From: Flagellimonas sp. MMG031
Lineage (GTDB): Bacteria; Bacteroidota; Bacteroidia; Flavobacteriales; Flavobacteriaceae
NCBI RefSeq assembly: GCF_040112705.1
Contig: NZ_CP157804.1
Span: 3,652,001 to 3,716,000 of the forward strand
DNA: 64,000 nucleotides
Reading direction: 5' to 3'
Position 1 is the first letter of the stretch. The number at the start of each line of letters is the position of its first letter. The notes under the pieces are model-generated. The model had not been told where the DNA came from and ran no database searches. It saw only the letters and a list, made by a program, of their open reading frames with translations. Shown one piece after another: positions 37,881 to 45,923 of this stretch. Both the position numbers and the translations under genes were made by a program.

Positions 37881-38080
37881 CTACGTCACCACCAAACTCC
37901 CAAAAAGCGGAAATAAAGGTGTCGCCCCAAAAGATGTCCGCAGTAATATCGAAGAACGAGTACCCCCAAAACCGATTGGCAATTCAAAGGATTTTGGCTA
38001 TTTAGCCACCTTCTTGGCATTGGAACAGGTAGCTATTCTAACAGCAACCCCATATCCCGATTGATGGCGGACTTCTAAAA
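37881..38080 (+). pseudogene. Decayed 3' remnant of the SDR gene
   Basis: The plus strand encodes VRSNIEERVPPKPIGNSKDF, matching VRSNMEEQVPVKRIGDPKEY of the intact SDR, followed by GYLATFLALEQVAILTA matching GYLVTFLASEQAAFITG. One extra base near 38050 breaks the frame, after which IPIDGGLLK resumes. There is no 5' part. The remnant covers about the last 70 codons and lies on the far side of the island from the intact gene (34840-35625), in the same orientation. It marks an old duplication or insertion boundary. Confidence 0.85.
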
Positions 38081-38183
38081 CACTCTAAACCCACTCATTT
38101 TCAATAAAATAACTTGACCAAGAAAATCATAGCTATTTGTTTTTTAGGTACTTTTATATGGTAACCAATAAATCATTAACCCT

Positions 38184-38561
38184 ATGAACTCTAAAGTGTT
38201 TTTGGGAATCCGTATCCTCTTGGGGCTTTTTGTCCTCATATTCGGATTGAACAAATTTCTCAATTTTATTCCCGCGGGAGGTGAAATGTCCGAACCGGCG
38301 ATGAACTATTTTGGGGGGCTATCCTCCACCTACACCATCCAATTGGTGGCCATTGTGGAAATTTTAGCGGGACTTGCGCTCATTTTCAACAAGTATGGCG
38401 CCTTAATGGCCTTGGTGCTGATGAGTGTATCCGTAAATGCCGTGCTTTTTCATGCCACTCTGGATATCGGCAACATTGGACCCGCTTTGGGACTGTTGAT
38501 TCTCAATATCTTGGTATTGGTAGGATATAAGGATAGGTACAAAGATCTGTTGAGGGCATAA
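38184..38561 (+). CDS. DoxX-family membrane protein
   Basis: The 125-residue product has four hydrophobic segments and the DoxX pattern (GLFVLIFGLNKFLNFIP at the first helix; AIVEILAGLALIFNKYGALMAL in the middle). DoxX-like proteins are small inner-membrane proteins linked to redox processes in some cases; the function here is unknown. It ends at a long inverted repeat shared with the convergent LytTR regulator. Confidence 0.85.
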   Translation: MNSKVFLGIRILLGLFVLIFGLNKFLNFIPAGGEMSEPAMNYFGGLSSTYTIQLVAIVEILAGLALIFNKYGALMALVLMSVSVNAVLFHATLDIGNIGPALGLLILNILVLVGYKDRYKDLLRA

Positions 38562-38569
38562 ACGCTTTG

Positions 38570-38727
38570 AAAGAGGCTGTTTAAAAAGTTGATTTTTGTC
38601 AACCTGAACTTGCCTGCCTGCCGGCAAAGGCAGGTTTCAGGTTCTCATAATGATTTGTTTACCAGAACGATGAGATTCTGAAATAAATTCAGAATGACAT
38701 ATTTCACTACTTTTTAGACAGCCTCTT
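38570..38727. repeat. 158-bp inverted-repeat element between convergent genes
   Basis: The outer 20-base arms AAAGAGGCTGTTTAAAAAGT (38570-38589) and ACTTTTTAGACAGCCTCTTT (38709-38728) pair at 19 of 20 positions. Inside are GCCTGCCTGCCGGCAAAGGCAGG and a TTCTGAA/TTCAGAA stem. It ends in a T run on the plus side and serves both the DoxX gene and the response regulator as a terminator. The size and closed ends also fit a miniature inverted-repeat element. Confidence 0.7.
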
Positions 38728-38731
38728 TTTT

Positions 38732-39457
38732 TTACAAACTCATTTTATCCTTAAAAATGTAGGATTGCCTGCGGGAAACCTCTACCTCTTCCCCATTTTT
38801 CATGGTGAGTTTCAACTTGCCGTTGAACCATGGCACCACATTTTCGATATAGTCTGTGTTGACAATCTGTTGCCGATTCGCCCTAAAAAAAGCATCCTCC
38901 GGTAGTTTTTCCTCCACCTGGTTGAGCGATTTGTAGAGCATGGGCTTTTTGTCCTCAAAAAACACCCGCGTATAGTTCCCAACGATTTCGAACATCGAAA
39001 TATCGCCAATCTTCACCAACCAGCACGACTCTCCATCTTTGATGAAAATCTGACTGTTTGCAGCGAGCCTTTTAGCCGTGGTCGATTCCGTGGTTTTGGA
39101 AGACAATTTTTCACGCACCTTTTCCAAGGCCATGTCAAAACGTTTGTTGCTCACGGGTTTCAGCAAGTAATCCAACGCATTGTACTCAAAGGATTTAATG
39201 GCATACTCATCGTAAGCGGTAGTAAATATGGTAATGGGCACCTCATCCAATAATTCCAAAAGGTCAAAGCCATTTTTTTCGGGCATATTGATATCCAGAA
39301 AAAGGAGGTCAGGAGATTCTTTCTCTATGAGCTCCACCCCGTCGTCCACATTCGCCGCCTCCCCAACGAGCTCCAAATCATCATGTAGTTTGATGAGTTC
39401 CTTTAGCTCGTTCCGGGCCAACCTGGAGTCTTCAACTATGACTGCCCTAATGTTCAT
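38732..39457 (-). CDS. LytTR-family response regulator
   Basis: The 241-residue product has a receiver domain (1-120) with the acidic pair in VEDS, the phosphorylated Asp in LLFLDINMPEKNG and the conserved Lys in LLKPVSNKRF. The C-terminal LytTR DNA-binding domain (about 140-240) has VGNYTRVFFEDKKPMLYKSL and FFRANRQQIVNTDYIE. Its ATG overlaps the stop of the sensor kinase by four bases. It probably activates genes carrying two direct repeats spaced about two helical turns. Confidence 0.94.
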   Translation of the reverse strand: MNIRAVIVEDSRLARNELKELIKLHDDLELVGEAANVDDGVELIEKESPDLLFLDINMPEKNGFDLLELLDEVPITIFTTAYDEYAIKSFEYNALDYLLKPVSNKRFDMALEKVREKLSSKTTESTTAKRLAANSQIFIKDGESCWLVKIGDISMFEIVGNYTRVFFEDKKPMLYKSLNQVEEKLPEDAFFRANRQQIVNTDYIENVVPWFNGKLKLTMKNGEEVEVSRRQSYIFKDKMSL

Positions 39458-40512
39458 TCCATGGGGATTTTGATTTCTGCCACAACCTCATCGGAGATTT
39501 CTTTCAAGGTAAAGGATGCCTGATCGGCATACAATAATTTTAATCGTTGTTCAATATTCTTCAAGCCCAATTGGGTGGAATCTTGGGTCATCTGAAGTTT
39601 TCCCGTGTTCCGCACTTCAATATGTAGCTGTTCATCCGTTCTAAAAATAGACAAAACAATCCGTCCGCCATGCTTTAGATTGGAAATACCGTGTTTGGCG
39701 GCGTTTTCGATCAACAATTGAATGATCATTGGAGGAATCCGTAGGTCCAGGGTGTTCTCTTCAATCTGTTTTACAAACTCCAAACGGTCCTCAAACTGGA
39801 TTTTGGACAGGTCGATATAATTGTCCACTACTTCCACCTCCTCCCGAACAGGGATGTCGTTGACGTTGTTCTTCGTCAACGAATACCGAAGGATTTCGGA
39901 GAGTTTGGTCAGCATTTCCCGAGAGCGGTCCACATCCTCGAGCATCAAGCCACGGATATTGTTGAGGCTATTGAACATAAAATGGGGGTTGATTTGTCCT
40001 TTTAGCGTATTTAGTTGCGCCTGTTTCAGGGTGGTGTTCAGCTCCAAACGCTCTATTCGGTTCTGATTCAGTTTTAAGAGCAATTTGATGACCAAGTAAG
40101 TTATGGTCCAAGCTCCTACCAAAAACAAAGAGTTCAACACTTGGATCAAAATCTTATCATATCCTTCGAACATCTTCAGTTCGGTTTCTGTGAGTTCCGG
40201 ACCAAACTTAAAGTAGAGGTATCCTGACAAGAAATTCAATAGCCCAAATAATAAAGCGGCCAACAAAATGGATACTATGATTTTGAGGACTTCCTTCCCT
40301 CCAAAAGAATCAAAATGGACATTTTTTTTGAGATACCATCGTAGTATAGAGGTGCTGAATACTCCGATAAAAATACCCACAACGACCGAAAAAACGGTCA
40401 GTTCCCAACTAAGGTTGTGAGGAACCAAAATTGAAATGGCATTAATAAACCCCCATCCCAATAATTGTAGGGTCCAAAATGCAATATTGCGTTTGCGCGA
40501 ACTTAATTCCAT
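39454..40512 (-). CDS. LytS-type sensor histidine kinase
   Basis: The 352-residue product has four predicted N-terminal membrane helices (about 10-155), then a coiled linker and the His_kinase domain with the phospho-acceptor box INPHFMFNSLNNIRG (His about 196). The ATPase domain follows with RIPPMIIQLLIENAAKHGI and QLGLKNIEQRLKLLY. There is no extracellular ligand domain, so it probably senses within the membrane. It overlaps its response regulator by four bases. Confidence 0.94.
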   Translation of the reverse strand: MELSSRKRNIAFWTLQLLGWGFINAISILVPHNLSWELTVFSVVVGIFIGVFSTSILRWYLKKNVHFDSFGGKEVLKIIVSILLAALLFGLLNFLSGYLYFKFGPELTETELKMFEGYDKILIQVLNSLFLVGAWTITYLVIKLLLKLNQNRIERLELNTTLKQAQLNTLKGQINPHFMFNSLNNIRGLMLEDVDRSREMLTKLSEILRYSLTKNNVNDIPVREEVEVVDNYIDLSKIQFEDRLEFVKQIEENTLDLRIPPMIIQLLIENAAKHGISNLKHGGRIVLSIFRTDEQLHIEVRNTGKLQMTQDSTQLGLKNIEQRLKLLYADQASFTLKEISDEVVAEIKIPME

Positions 40513-40566
40513 CCTTTAGAGCACGAATGGCTCAAATATACATTAAACTAGATTGGTGCGGAGTAG

Positions 40567-40776
40567 TTAGGAGTTTTGTGCCTCCTTGCTTTTCAAAGCT
40601 TTGCGGCACGATTTTTTGTTGGAAATGAATGAAATCCAAATCATACTCGTGCTTGCGTAGAAAATGGGGAAAAACTCCATGTATTCCCAACCATTTACCT
40701 TGCCGATAAAGGCAGTGACAACGCCTACGATTCCAATGATCAAGACTACTTTCTGATGTGTTGTAAACTTTTTCAT
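40567..40776 (-). CDS. Small two-TM membrane protein
   Basis: The 69-residue product has two hydrophobic helices (about 10-27 and 34-51) separated by a short loop, with a basic C-terminal tail (KKSCRKALKSKEAQ). It lies just upstream of the LytS/LytTR pair on the same strand. In flavobacteria small two-TM proteins often accompany such pairs, so it may be a target or partner, but this is inference. Confidence 0.6.
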   Translation of the reverse strand: MKKFTTHQKVVLIIGIVGVVTAFIGKVNGWEYMEFFPIFYASTSMIWISFISNKKSCRKALKSKEAQNS

Positions 40777-40806
40777 AGTGATGTTTTGATGCGATTTCCT
40801 CGCGGA

Positions 40807-40860
40807 TTATAAAATGATACTAACTAAAAGTGTTATGATCAATTTGGCCAGTGCTATCAT
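40807..40860 (-). CDS. Possible 17-residue hydrophobic peptide
   Basis: The minus strand from the ATG at 40858-40860 encodes MIALAKLIITLLVSIIL and a stop. It is a single hydrophobic segment upstream of the two-TM protein gene. It could be a leader or small membrane peptide, or chance; there is no other support. Confidence 0.2.
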   Translation of the reverse strand: MIALAKLIITLLVSIIL

Positions 40861-41012
40861 GATTGTTCGGTTTTAAGATGTTTTGATGATGCTAAAGTAA
40901 TGGACCACCCTTGTTTGTAGAAGTGATTTATGACAAGTGGTCATTTTGACCCACCGAACGGTAAAAACCCTGTAAATGGGTCTTAAAAAAATCGTAAATA
41001 GCTGATTTTGTT

Positions 41013-41537
41013 CTATTTCACTTTTGGAGGAAACTTGGAAAACACCTTCTTCACTACCTCTCGTAGCTGTTCTTCACGAACACTGGGCGATGCATTGTCG
41101 CGGAGCCCGCTTTCGGAAGTCGCTTGCCAAATAAGGGCATCACGCTGGGCATCCACCAAGTCAAACTGAATGCTGCGTTTCCAATTGGACCCGCCCAGAG
41201 GCAATCCAACAGAAATACCCCCACCTACGTTTCGTCCCGTACCGCCAATGCCCACACCAACATTGTTGTTGGGAGCGCCCCTGTATTCATCGCTAATGAT
41301 ATTAACGAACAGCTCGGGCTCTTCGGCCAAACGATATCCTCGCGATTTTAAAGTGGAATCCAAGGCTCGTAGCAATCGTCTTTCGTCCAACTGACTTAGG
41401 CCCGATTTCATATCCGGGTAGTAATTGTAGGTCGTGTATCCTGAAAAATCGATGGTTTTATCGTAATCATAATTCACCCTGACAGAGCTACAGGATGCCA
41501 ATAAAAGCACCAACATTATGGGTAGAACAGTTCGCAT
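41013..41537 (-). CDS. DUF4136 lipoprotein
   Basis: The 174-residue product has a lipoprotein signal (VLLLASC, Cys 16). The DUF4136 pattern follows: VNYDYDKTIDFSGYTTYNYYP, then LDERRLLRALDSTLKSRGYRLAEEPELFVNI, and the C-terminal LREVVKKVFSKFPPK. A Gly-rich loop (GVGIGGTGRNVGGGISVGLP) lies in the middle. These envelope proteins have no known role. It lies alone between obgE and the small membrane-protein genes; the gap 40861-41012 contains an imperfect palindrome GTGGTCATTTTGACCCAC near 40937. Confidence 0.85.
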   Translation of the reverse strand: MRTVLPIMLVLLLASCSSVRVNYDYDKTIDFSGYTTYNYYPDMKSGLSQLDERRLLRALDSTLKSRGYRLAEEPELFVNIISDEYRGAPNNNVGVGIGGTGRNVGGGISVGLPLGGSNWKRSIQFDLVDAQRDALIWQATSESGLRDNASPSVREEQLREVVKKVFSKFPPKVK

Positions 41538-41601
41538 CTTAGGACTTTTGGATTCTCCTAAAATTAATCAATAAATTGATGAAGTACCCGAAGAACCGAC
41601 A

Positions 41602-42603
41602 TTATTCGTTCAACAGCTTCCAAAGTCTATCCTTGAGCTGCTGAATCCCCAAACCGCTAACGGAAGAGATGAACATGTAGGGAACATCCTTAAAATCGTC
41701 CTTCATATCGGCGTCCATTTCCTCGATGAGTTCTTGGTCCAACATATCGCACTTGGATACGGCCACCAAACGTTCCTTGTCCAGCAATTCAGGATTGTAC
41801 CGTCTAAGCTCGTCCAATAGGATGTTGTATTCCTGGCTGATGTCCTTGCTATCGGCCGGAATCAAGAACAACAAAGTGGCATTGCGCTCAATATGCCGCA
41901 GAAAATAGTGTCCAAGGCCTTTGCCTTCGGCCGCCCCTTCGATGATTCCGGGAATATCGGCCATTACAAAACTTTGGAAGTCCCGATATTCCACAATGCC
42001 CAAGTTGGGCTTTAGAGTAGTAAATTCGTAATTGGCAATTTTTGGCTTGGCAGAGGTCATTACAGAAAGTAACGTGGATTTTCCAGCGTTGGGAAAGCCC
42101 ACCAGACCTACATCGGCCAACACCTTCAATTCCAAAGTGAGGTGACCTTCCTGCCCTTTGATTCCGGGCTGTGCGTATCTCGGGGTTTGATTGGTGGCAC
42201 TCTTAAAATGCCAGTTTCCCAATCCGCCCATACCGCCTTCGAGCACCACCTTCTCCTCACCGTCCTCGGTAATCTCAAAAAGGATTTCGTTAGTTTCGGT
42301 ATCGCGTACCACGGTACCCAACGGCACTTCCAAGTACACATCCTCACCATCGGCCCCAGTGCTTCGGCTTTTGCTGCCATGCTCTCCGTGACCGGCCTTA
42401 AAATGTTTTTGGAACTTAAAATGGACCAAGGTCCACAAGTTTTTGTTCCCTTTGATTATGACATGACCTCCTCGACCACCATCACCTCCATCCGGGCCTC
42501 CTTTGGCCACATATTTTTCGCGACGTAAATGTGCAGAACCCTTCCCTCCGTTGCCGGAAGCAATGTGCACCTTTACATAATCGACAAAATTTCCTTCGGT
42601 CAT
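41602..42603 (-). CDS. obgE: GTPase ObgE/CgtA
   Basis: ObgE is a large-subunit assembly GTPase that responds to nutrient status. The 333-residue product has the Gly-rich Obg domain (1-157, with [25 protein letters not shown]). The G domain (about 158-333) has [11 protein letters not shown], the switch region [12 protein letters not shown] and SKCD. It lacks the variable C-terminal extension of some orthologues. It is followed upstream on the same strand by the hpt-adk fusion gene with a 32-base gap. Confidence 0.96.
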   Translation of the reverse strand: MTEGNFVDYVKVHIASGNGGKGSAHLRREKYVAKGGPDGGDGGRGGHVIIKGNKNLWTLVHFKFQKHFKAGHGEHGSKSRSTGADGEDVYLEVPLGTVVRDTETNEILFEITEDGEEKVVLEGGMGGLGNWHFKSATNQTPRYAQPGIKGQEGHLTLELKVLADVGLVGFPNAGKSTLLSVMTSAKPKIANYEFTTLKPNLGIVEYRDFQSFVMADIPGIIEGAAEGKGLGHYFLRHIERNATLLFLIPADSKDISQEYNILLDELRRYNPELLDKERLVAVSKCDMLDQELIEEMDADMKDDFKDVPYMFISSVSGLGIQQLKDRLWKLLNE

Positions 42604-42635
42604 ATGCTAAACTAAAAAATCGTTGTGGAAATCAA

Positions 42636-43751
42636 CTACAGGGAGTCGATTACCTTGCTCAAACGTTCGGTAATATCTTGGATATCCCCTATTCCATTTA
42701 CGGAGTGGAATTTTCCCTGTGCTTCGTAGTAGGCTTTGAGCGGTGCCGTTTTTTCATTGTATTCATCAAAACGGTTGCGGATCTTGCTCTCGTCCTGATC
42801 ATCGGAGCGTCCGCTGCTCTTGCCACGTTCCAATAAACGTTCCACCAAAATATCATCCTCTGCTTCCAGGGCAATGGTTGCGTTTACTTTCATGTCCTTG
42901 GACTCCAAGAAATTGTCCAACGCCTGTGCCTGGGCCGCAGTTCGCGGGAAGCCATCAAAAATAAAACCTGCCGCATCCGGGTTTTTCTCCACCTCGTCCT
43001 TGAGCATATCGATGGTCACCTCATCTGGCACCAATTCTCCTTTATCGATATAGGATTTTGCCAAGGTACCGAGTTCGGTCCCATTTTTAATATTGAAACG
43101 GAACACATCCCCCGTGGAAATGTGTTTTAGATTGTACTTTTCCTTAAGGAAACCTGCTTGGGTTCCTTTTCCTGCTCCTGGCTTTCCAAAAAGCACTAGG
43201 TTGATCATATCTGTTTGATTTAATTGGTAAACTTCTCTAAGGTTACGGCCCAGTTCATTGTAATCCAGTCCATATCCCACTATAAAGTGATCGGGGATTT
43301 CCAGACCCACATAATCGATGGCGTATTCCCCGTTGTAAATATCCGATTTATAAAAAAGGGTCCCGATTTTGAACTCCTTTACATTCTTGTTGGAAAAGAG
43401 ATGAACCAACTGTTTCAAGGTTCGTCCCGTATCCACCACATCTTCCAAAATAATGACACTCTTTCCTTCCAGTTCATCGGGCACATCCAACAGCGTTTCC
43501 ACAATGCCCGTTGAGGTAAGTCCCTGATAGGAACTCAACCGCACAAAGGAAACTTCGCATGGGTGTTGATAGGCCTTCAAAAAATCGGACACAAACATAA
43601 AGGCACCATTGAGCACACCCACAAACAAGGGTGTTTCATCCTTGTAATCGGCCGCAATCTCCTTGGCCATTTTATCAATGGCAGCAAGGATTTGTTCTTC
43701 CTTTAAATACGGCTTAAAATACTTGTCGTGGAGTTTGATCAATGTTCTCAA
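42636..43751 (-). CDS. Fused hypoxanthine phosphoribosyltransferase - adenylate kinase
   Basis: One 371-residue frame joins two purine-salvage enzymes. Residues 1-178 are Hpt, with the PRPP loop LEDVVDTGRT (about 102-111) and DYVGLEIPDHFIVGYGLDYNE. Residues 182-371 are adenylate kinase, with P-loop GKPGAGKGT (189-197), ISTGDVFR, the FDGFPRTAAQAQAL motif and a short LID. Hpt makes IMP and GMP from bases; Adk interconverts AMP, ADP and ATP. The junction (NQTDMINLV) keeps the ancestral adk Met, so a separate Adk could also be made by internal initiation. The gene is divergent from purK. Confidence 0.94.
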   Translation of the reverse strand: MRTLIKLHDKYFKPYLKEEQILAAIDKMAKEIAADYKDETPLFVGVLNGAFMFVSDFLKAYQHPCEVSFVRLSSYQGLTSTGIVETLLDVPDELEGKSVIILEDVVDTGRTLKQLVHLFSNKNVKEFKIGTLFYKSDIYNGEYAIDYVGLEIPDHFIVGYGLDYNELGRNLREVYQLNQTDMINLVLFGKPGAGKGTQAGFLKEKYNLKHISTGDVFRFNIKNGTELGTLAKSYIDKGELVPDEVTIDMLKDEVEKNPDAAGFIFDGFPRTAAQAQALDNFLESKDMKVNATIALEAEDDILVERLLERGKSSGRSDDQDESKIRNRFDEYNEKTAPLKAYYEAQGKFHSVNGIGDIQDITERLSKVIDSL

Positions 43752-43829
43752 GTTATGGTCAGGTTGGCAAAGATACTATTTTTAGCACTCCTAAGCCCCT
43801 ACATCTTTTATACCCTCGTGGATTTCATG

Positions 43830-43837
43830 TATTTTTG
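43830..43837 (+). promoter_or_regulatory. Candidate -7 element for purK-purE
   Basis: TATTTTTG matches TAnnTTTG exactly, 22 bases before the purK ATG at 43860. The -33 region has no clear TTG at the expected distance. Confidence 0.45.
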
Positions 43838-43859
43838 CCCACATTCAATATACAGATCG

Positions 43860-45014
43860 ATGCAATTTTTCTCTTCTGACTTTAAACTGGGAATTTTAGG
43901 TGGCGGACAATTGGGCAAAATGATGCTCTACGAAACCCGGAAATGGGACGTACAGACCAAAGTTATGGATGCCTCGGCCGAAGCACCCTGTAAAATAGCC
44001 TGCAATGAATTTGTACAGGGCAGTTTGATGGATTTTGATGCCGTTTATGCCTTTGGGAAGGATGTAGACGTGCTGACCATCGAAATTGAAAACGTCAACG
44101 TAAACGCTCTTGAAAAATTGGAACACGAGGGAATCAAGGTCTATCCCCCCACTAAAACCTTGAGAACCATACAGAATAAGGCCGTACAAAAATTGTTTTA
44201 TACGGACCACGGTATCCCAACGGCACCTTTCACCCGATTTGCCTACACCTCCGAAATTGAGGACAGCATCCTGAACGGAGGGCTTTCCTTGCCCTTTGTA
44301 TGGAAAAGTGCCCAATTTGGCTATGATGGCCAAGGGGTTAAGGTTGTTCGAACCATGGAAGATCTAAAAGACCTCCCCAATGTGGAGTGCATTGCCGAGC
44401 AAATGATCGACTTTAAAAACGAATTGGCCGTTATCGTGGCGCGAAACACCAAAGGTGAGGTCGTAACGTACCCTGTGGTGGAAATGGAGTTTCACCCAGA
44501 AGCCAATCAGGTGGAGTACGTAATCTGTCCCGCAAGGATTGATGACGAAGTGGCCCAAAAAGCTAGGGAAATTGCATTAAAAGTTTCGGAGCACATGAAA
44601 CACGTTGGCCTATTGGCCGTAGAAATGTTCCAGACCCAAGACGACCAAATTTTGGTGAACGAATCGGCCCCAAGACCGCACAACAGTGGCCATTACAGTA
44701 TTGAAGCAGGCTACACCAACCAATTTGAACAGCACATCAGGGCCATTTTAGGCTTGCCACTAGGAAAAACGGACAGTAAAGTCGCCGGAATTATGGTTAA
44801 TTTGGTGGGAGCTGAAGGCCATACCGGCGATGTGGTCTACGAAAACATCGAAAAAATATTGGAAATGGATGGAGTAACCCCGCACATTTACGGTAAAAAA
44901 CAAACCCGCCCTTTCCGCAAAATGGGCCACGTGACCATCGTGGACGAAAATATGGCCAGGGCCAGGGAAGTGGCACAGCAAGTAAAGGAAACCATAAAAG
45001 TGATAAGCAAATAG
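43860..45014 (+). CDS. purK: N5-carboxyaminoimidazole ribonucleotide synthase PurK
   Basis: PurK carboxylates AIR with bicarbonate and ATP in de novo purine synthesis. The ATG at 43860 gives 384 residues beginning MQFFSSDFKLGILGGGQLGKMM; the longer upstream frame overlaps hpt-adk and the promoter. ATP-grasp motifs are present, including LPFVWKSAQFGYDGQGVKVV and the metal-binding VNESAPRPHNSGHYSIE. It is followed three bases later by purE. Confidence 0.95.
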   Translation: MQFFSSDFKLGILGGGQLGKMMLYETRKWDVQTKVMDASAEAPCKIACNEFVQGSLMDFDAVYAFGKDVDVLTIEIENVNVNALEKLEHEGIKVYPPTKTLRTIQNKAVQKLFYTDHGIPTAPFTRFAYTSEIEDSILNGGLSLPFVWKSAQFGYDGQGVKVVRTMEDLKDLPNVECIAEQMIDFKNELAVIVARNTKGEVVTYPVVEMEFHPEANQVEYVICPARIDDEVAQKAREIALKVSEHMKHVGLLAVEMFQTQDDQILVNESAPRPHNSGHYSIEAGYTNQFEQHIRAILGLPLGKTDSKVAGIMVNLVGAEGHTGDVVYENIEKILEMDGVTPHIYGKKQTRPFRKMGHVTIVDENMARAREVAQQVKETIKVISK

Positions 45015-45017
45015 GAT

Positions 45018-45509
45018 ATGAGCAAAGTAGCCGTAATCATGGGAAGCACAAGCGACCTTCCCGTTATGCAAGACGCCATCGATATATTGAAGGAATTGGG
45101 AGTACAAGTGGATGTAGACATCGTATCTGCCCACCGGACCCCCGAAAAACTGTTCAGTTTTAGCAAAAGCGCACACACCAATGGCTATTCGGCCATTATT
45201 GCCGGTGCCGGAGGGGCTGCTCACTTGCCCGGAATGGTAGCATCCCTATCGCCATTGCCGGTTATAGGCGTTCCCGTAAAAAGCAGTAATTCCATAGATG
45301 GCTGGGATTCCGTGTTATCCATCCTACAAATGCCCGGTGGAGTTCCAGTGGCCACAGTAGCTTTGAACGGTGCAAAAAACGCTGGAATCCTCGCCGCACA
45401 GATCATAGGAAGCTCCAACAGCCAGATTATGGAAAACATTATCGCTTACAAAGAGGGACTCAAGGAGAAAGTAATCAAAGGTGCCGAAGAGGTACAGAAA
45501 AAATACTAA
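45018..45509 (+). CDS. purE: N5-carboxyaminoimidazole ribonucleotide mutase PurE
   Basis: PurE moves the carboxyl group made by PurK to form CAIR. The 163-residue product has the signature MGSTSDLPVMQDAIDILKELG and VDIVSAHRTPEKL, with the catalytic His in SAHRTP, and GAGGAAHLPGMVA. This is the class I (mutase) enzyme, in keeping with its partner PurK. Spacing of three bases indicates one operon. Confidence 0.96.
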   Translation: MSKVAVIMGSTSDLPVMQDAIDILKELGVQVDVDIVSAHRTPEKLFSFSKSAHTNGYSAIIAGAGGAAHLPGMVASLSPLPVIGVPVKSSNSIDGWDSVLSILQMPGGVPVATVALNGAKNAGILAAQIIGSSNSQIMENIIAYKEGLKEKVIKGAEEVQKKY

Positions 45510-45526
45510 GTAGCAACCCATAGCTC

Positions 45527-45913
45527 ATGAACTTCAACCAAATTGGCATTTTGGTAGGGATTTGTGCCGTAGCCTTTTTTGGCTTCACGCTAAAAAAAGT
45601 AAGCAACCCCTATATCAAAGGACTTTGGAAAAGTGGTCTTTTGGTTTTCTTCCTATATGCAGCCATATTGATCTATGTGGAAATACGCTGGCAATTTATT
45701 TCCAGTTATGCCCAAAAATATGACCTGAACGGCAATGGTTTTGTGGATTTGAACGAGTATTCCGATGAAGCCATGGCCGCCATGAACAAAATGACAAGCG
45801 GCGCCAAAGCAAAAAGCTTCGCTGCCCTGACCGTTGCAGGATTATCCTCCATCATCGGATTTGGATTTTTGATAAGCGATTGGGCCGTAACCTATTTAAA
45901 GAACAAAGAGTAG
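45527..45913 (+). CDS. Small membrane protein with one EF-hand
   Basis: The 128-residue product has hydrophobic helices at about 6-22, 34-52 and 100-118. Between the second and third lies a canonical calcium loop, DLNGNGFVDLNE (D at 1, N at 3, N at 5, D at 9, E at 12). Placement between membrane segments suggests a calcium sensor at the membrane. It follows purE by 17 bases and precedes the M3 peptidase by 10, so it is probably co-transcribed. Function unknown. Confidence 0.7.
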   Translation: MNFNQIGILVGICAVAFFGFTLKKVSNPYIKGLWKSGLLVFFLYAAILIYVEIRWQFISSYAQKYDLNGNGFVDLNEYSDEAMAAMNKMTSGAKAKSFAALTVAGLSSIIGFGFLISDWAVTYLKNKE

Positions 45914-45923
45914 AACAACAACT

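Noticed and set aside
37808..38005. Plus-strand open frame of 65 codons near the SDR remnant
   Set aside because: It is in a different frame from the SDR-like translation and matches nothing; the real signal is the decayed SDR frame.
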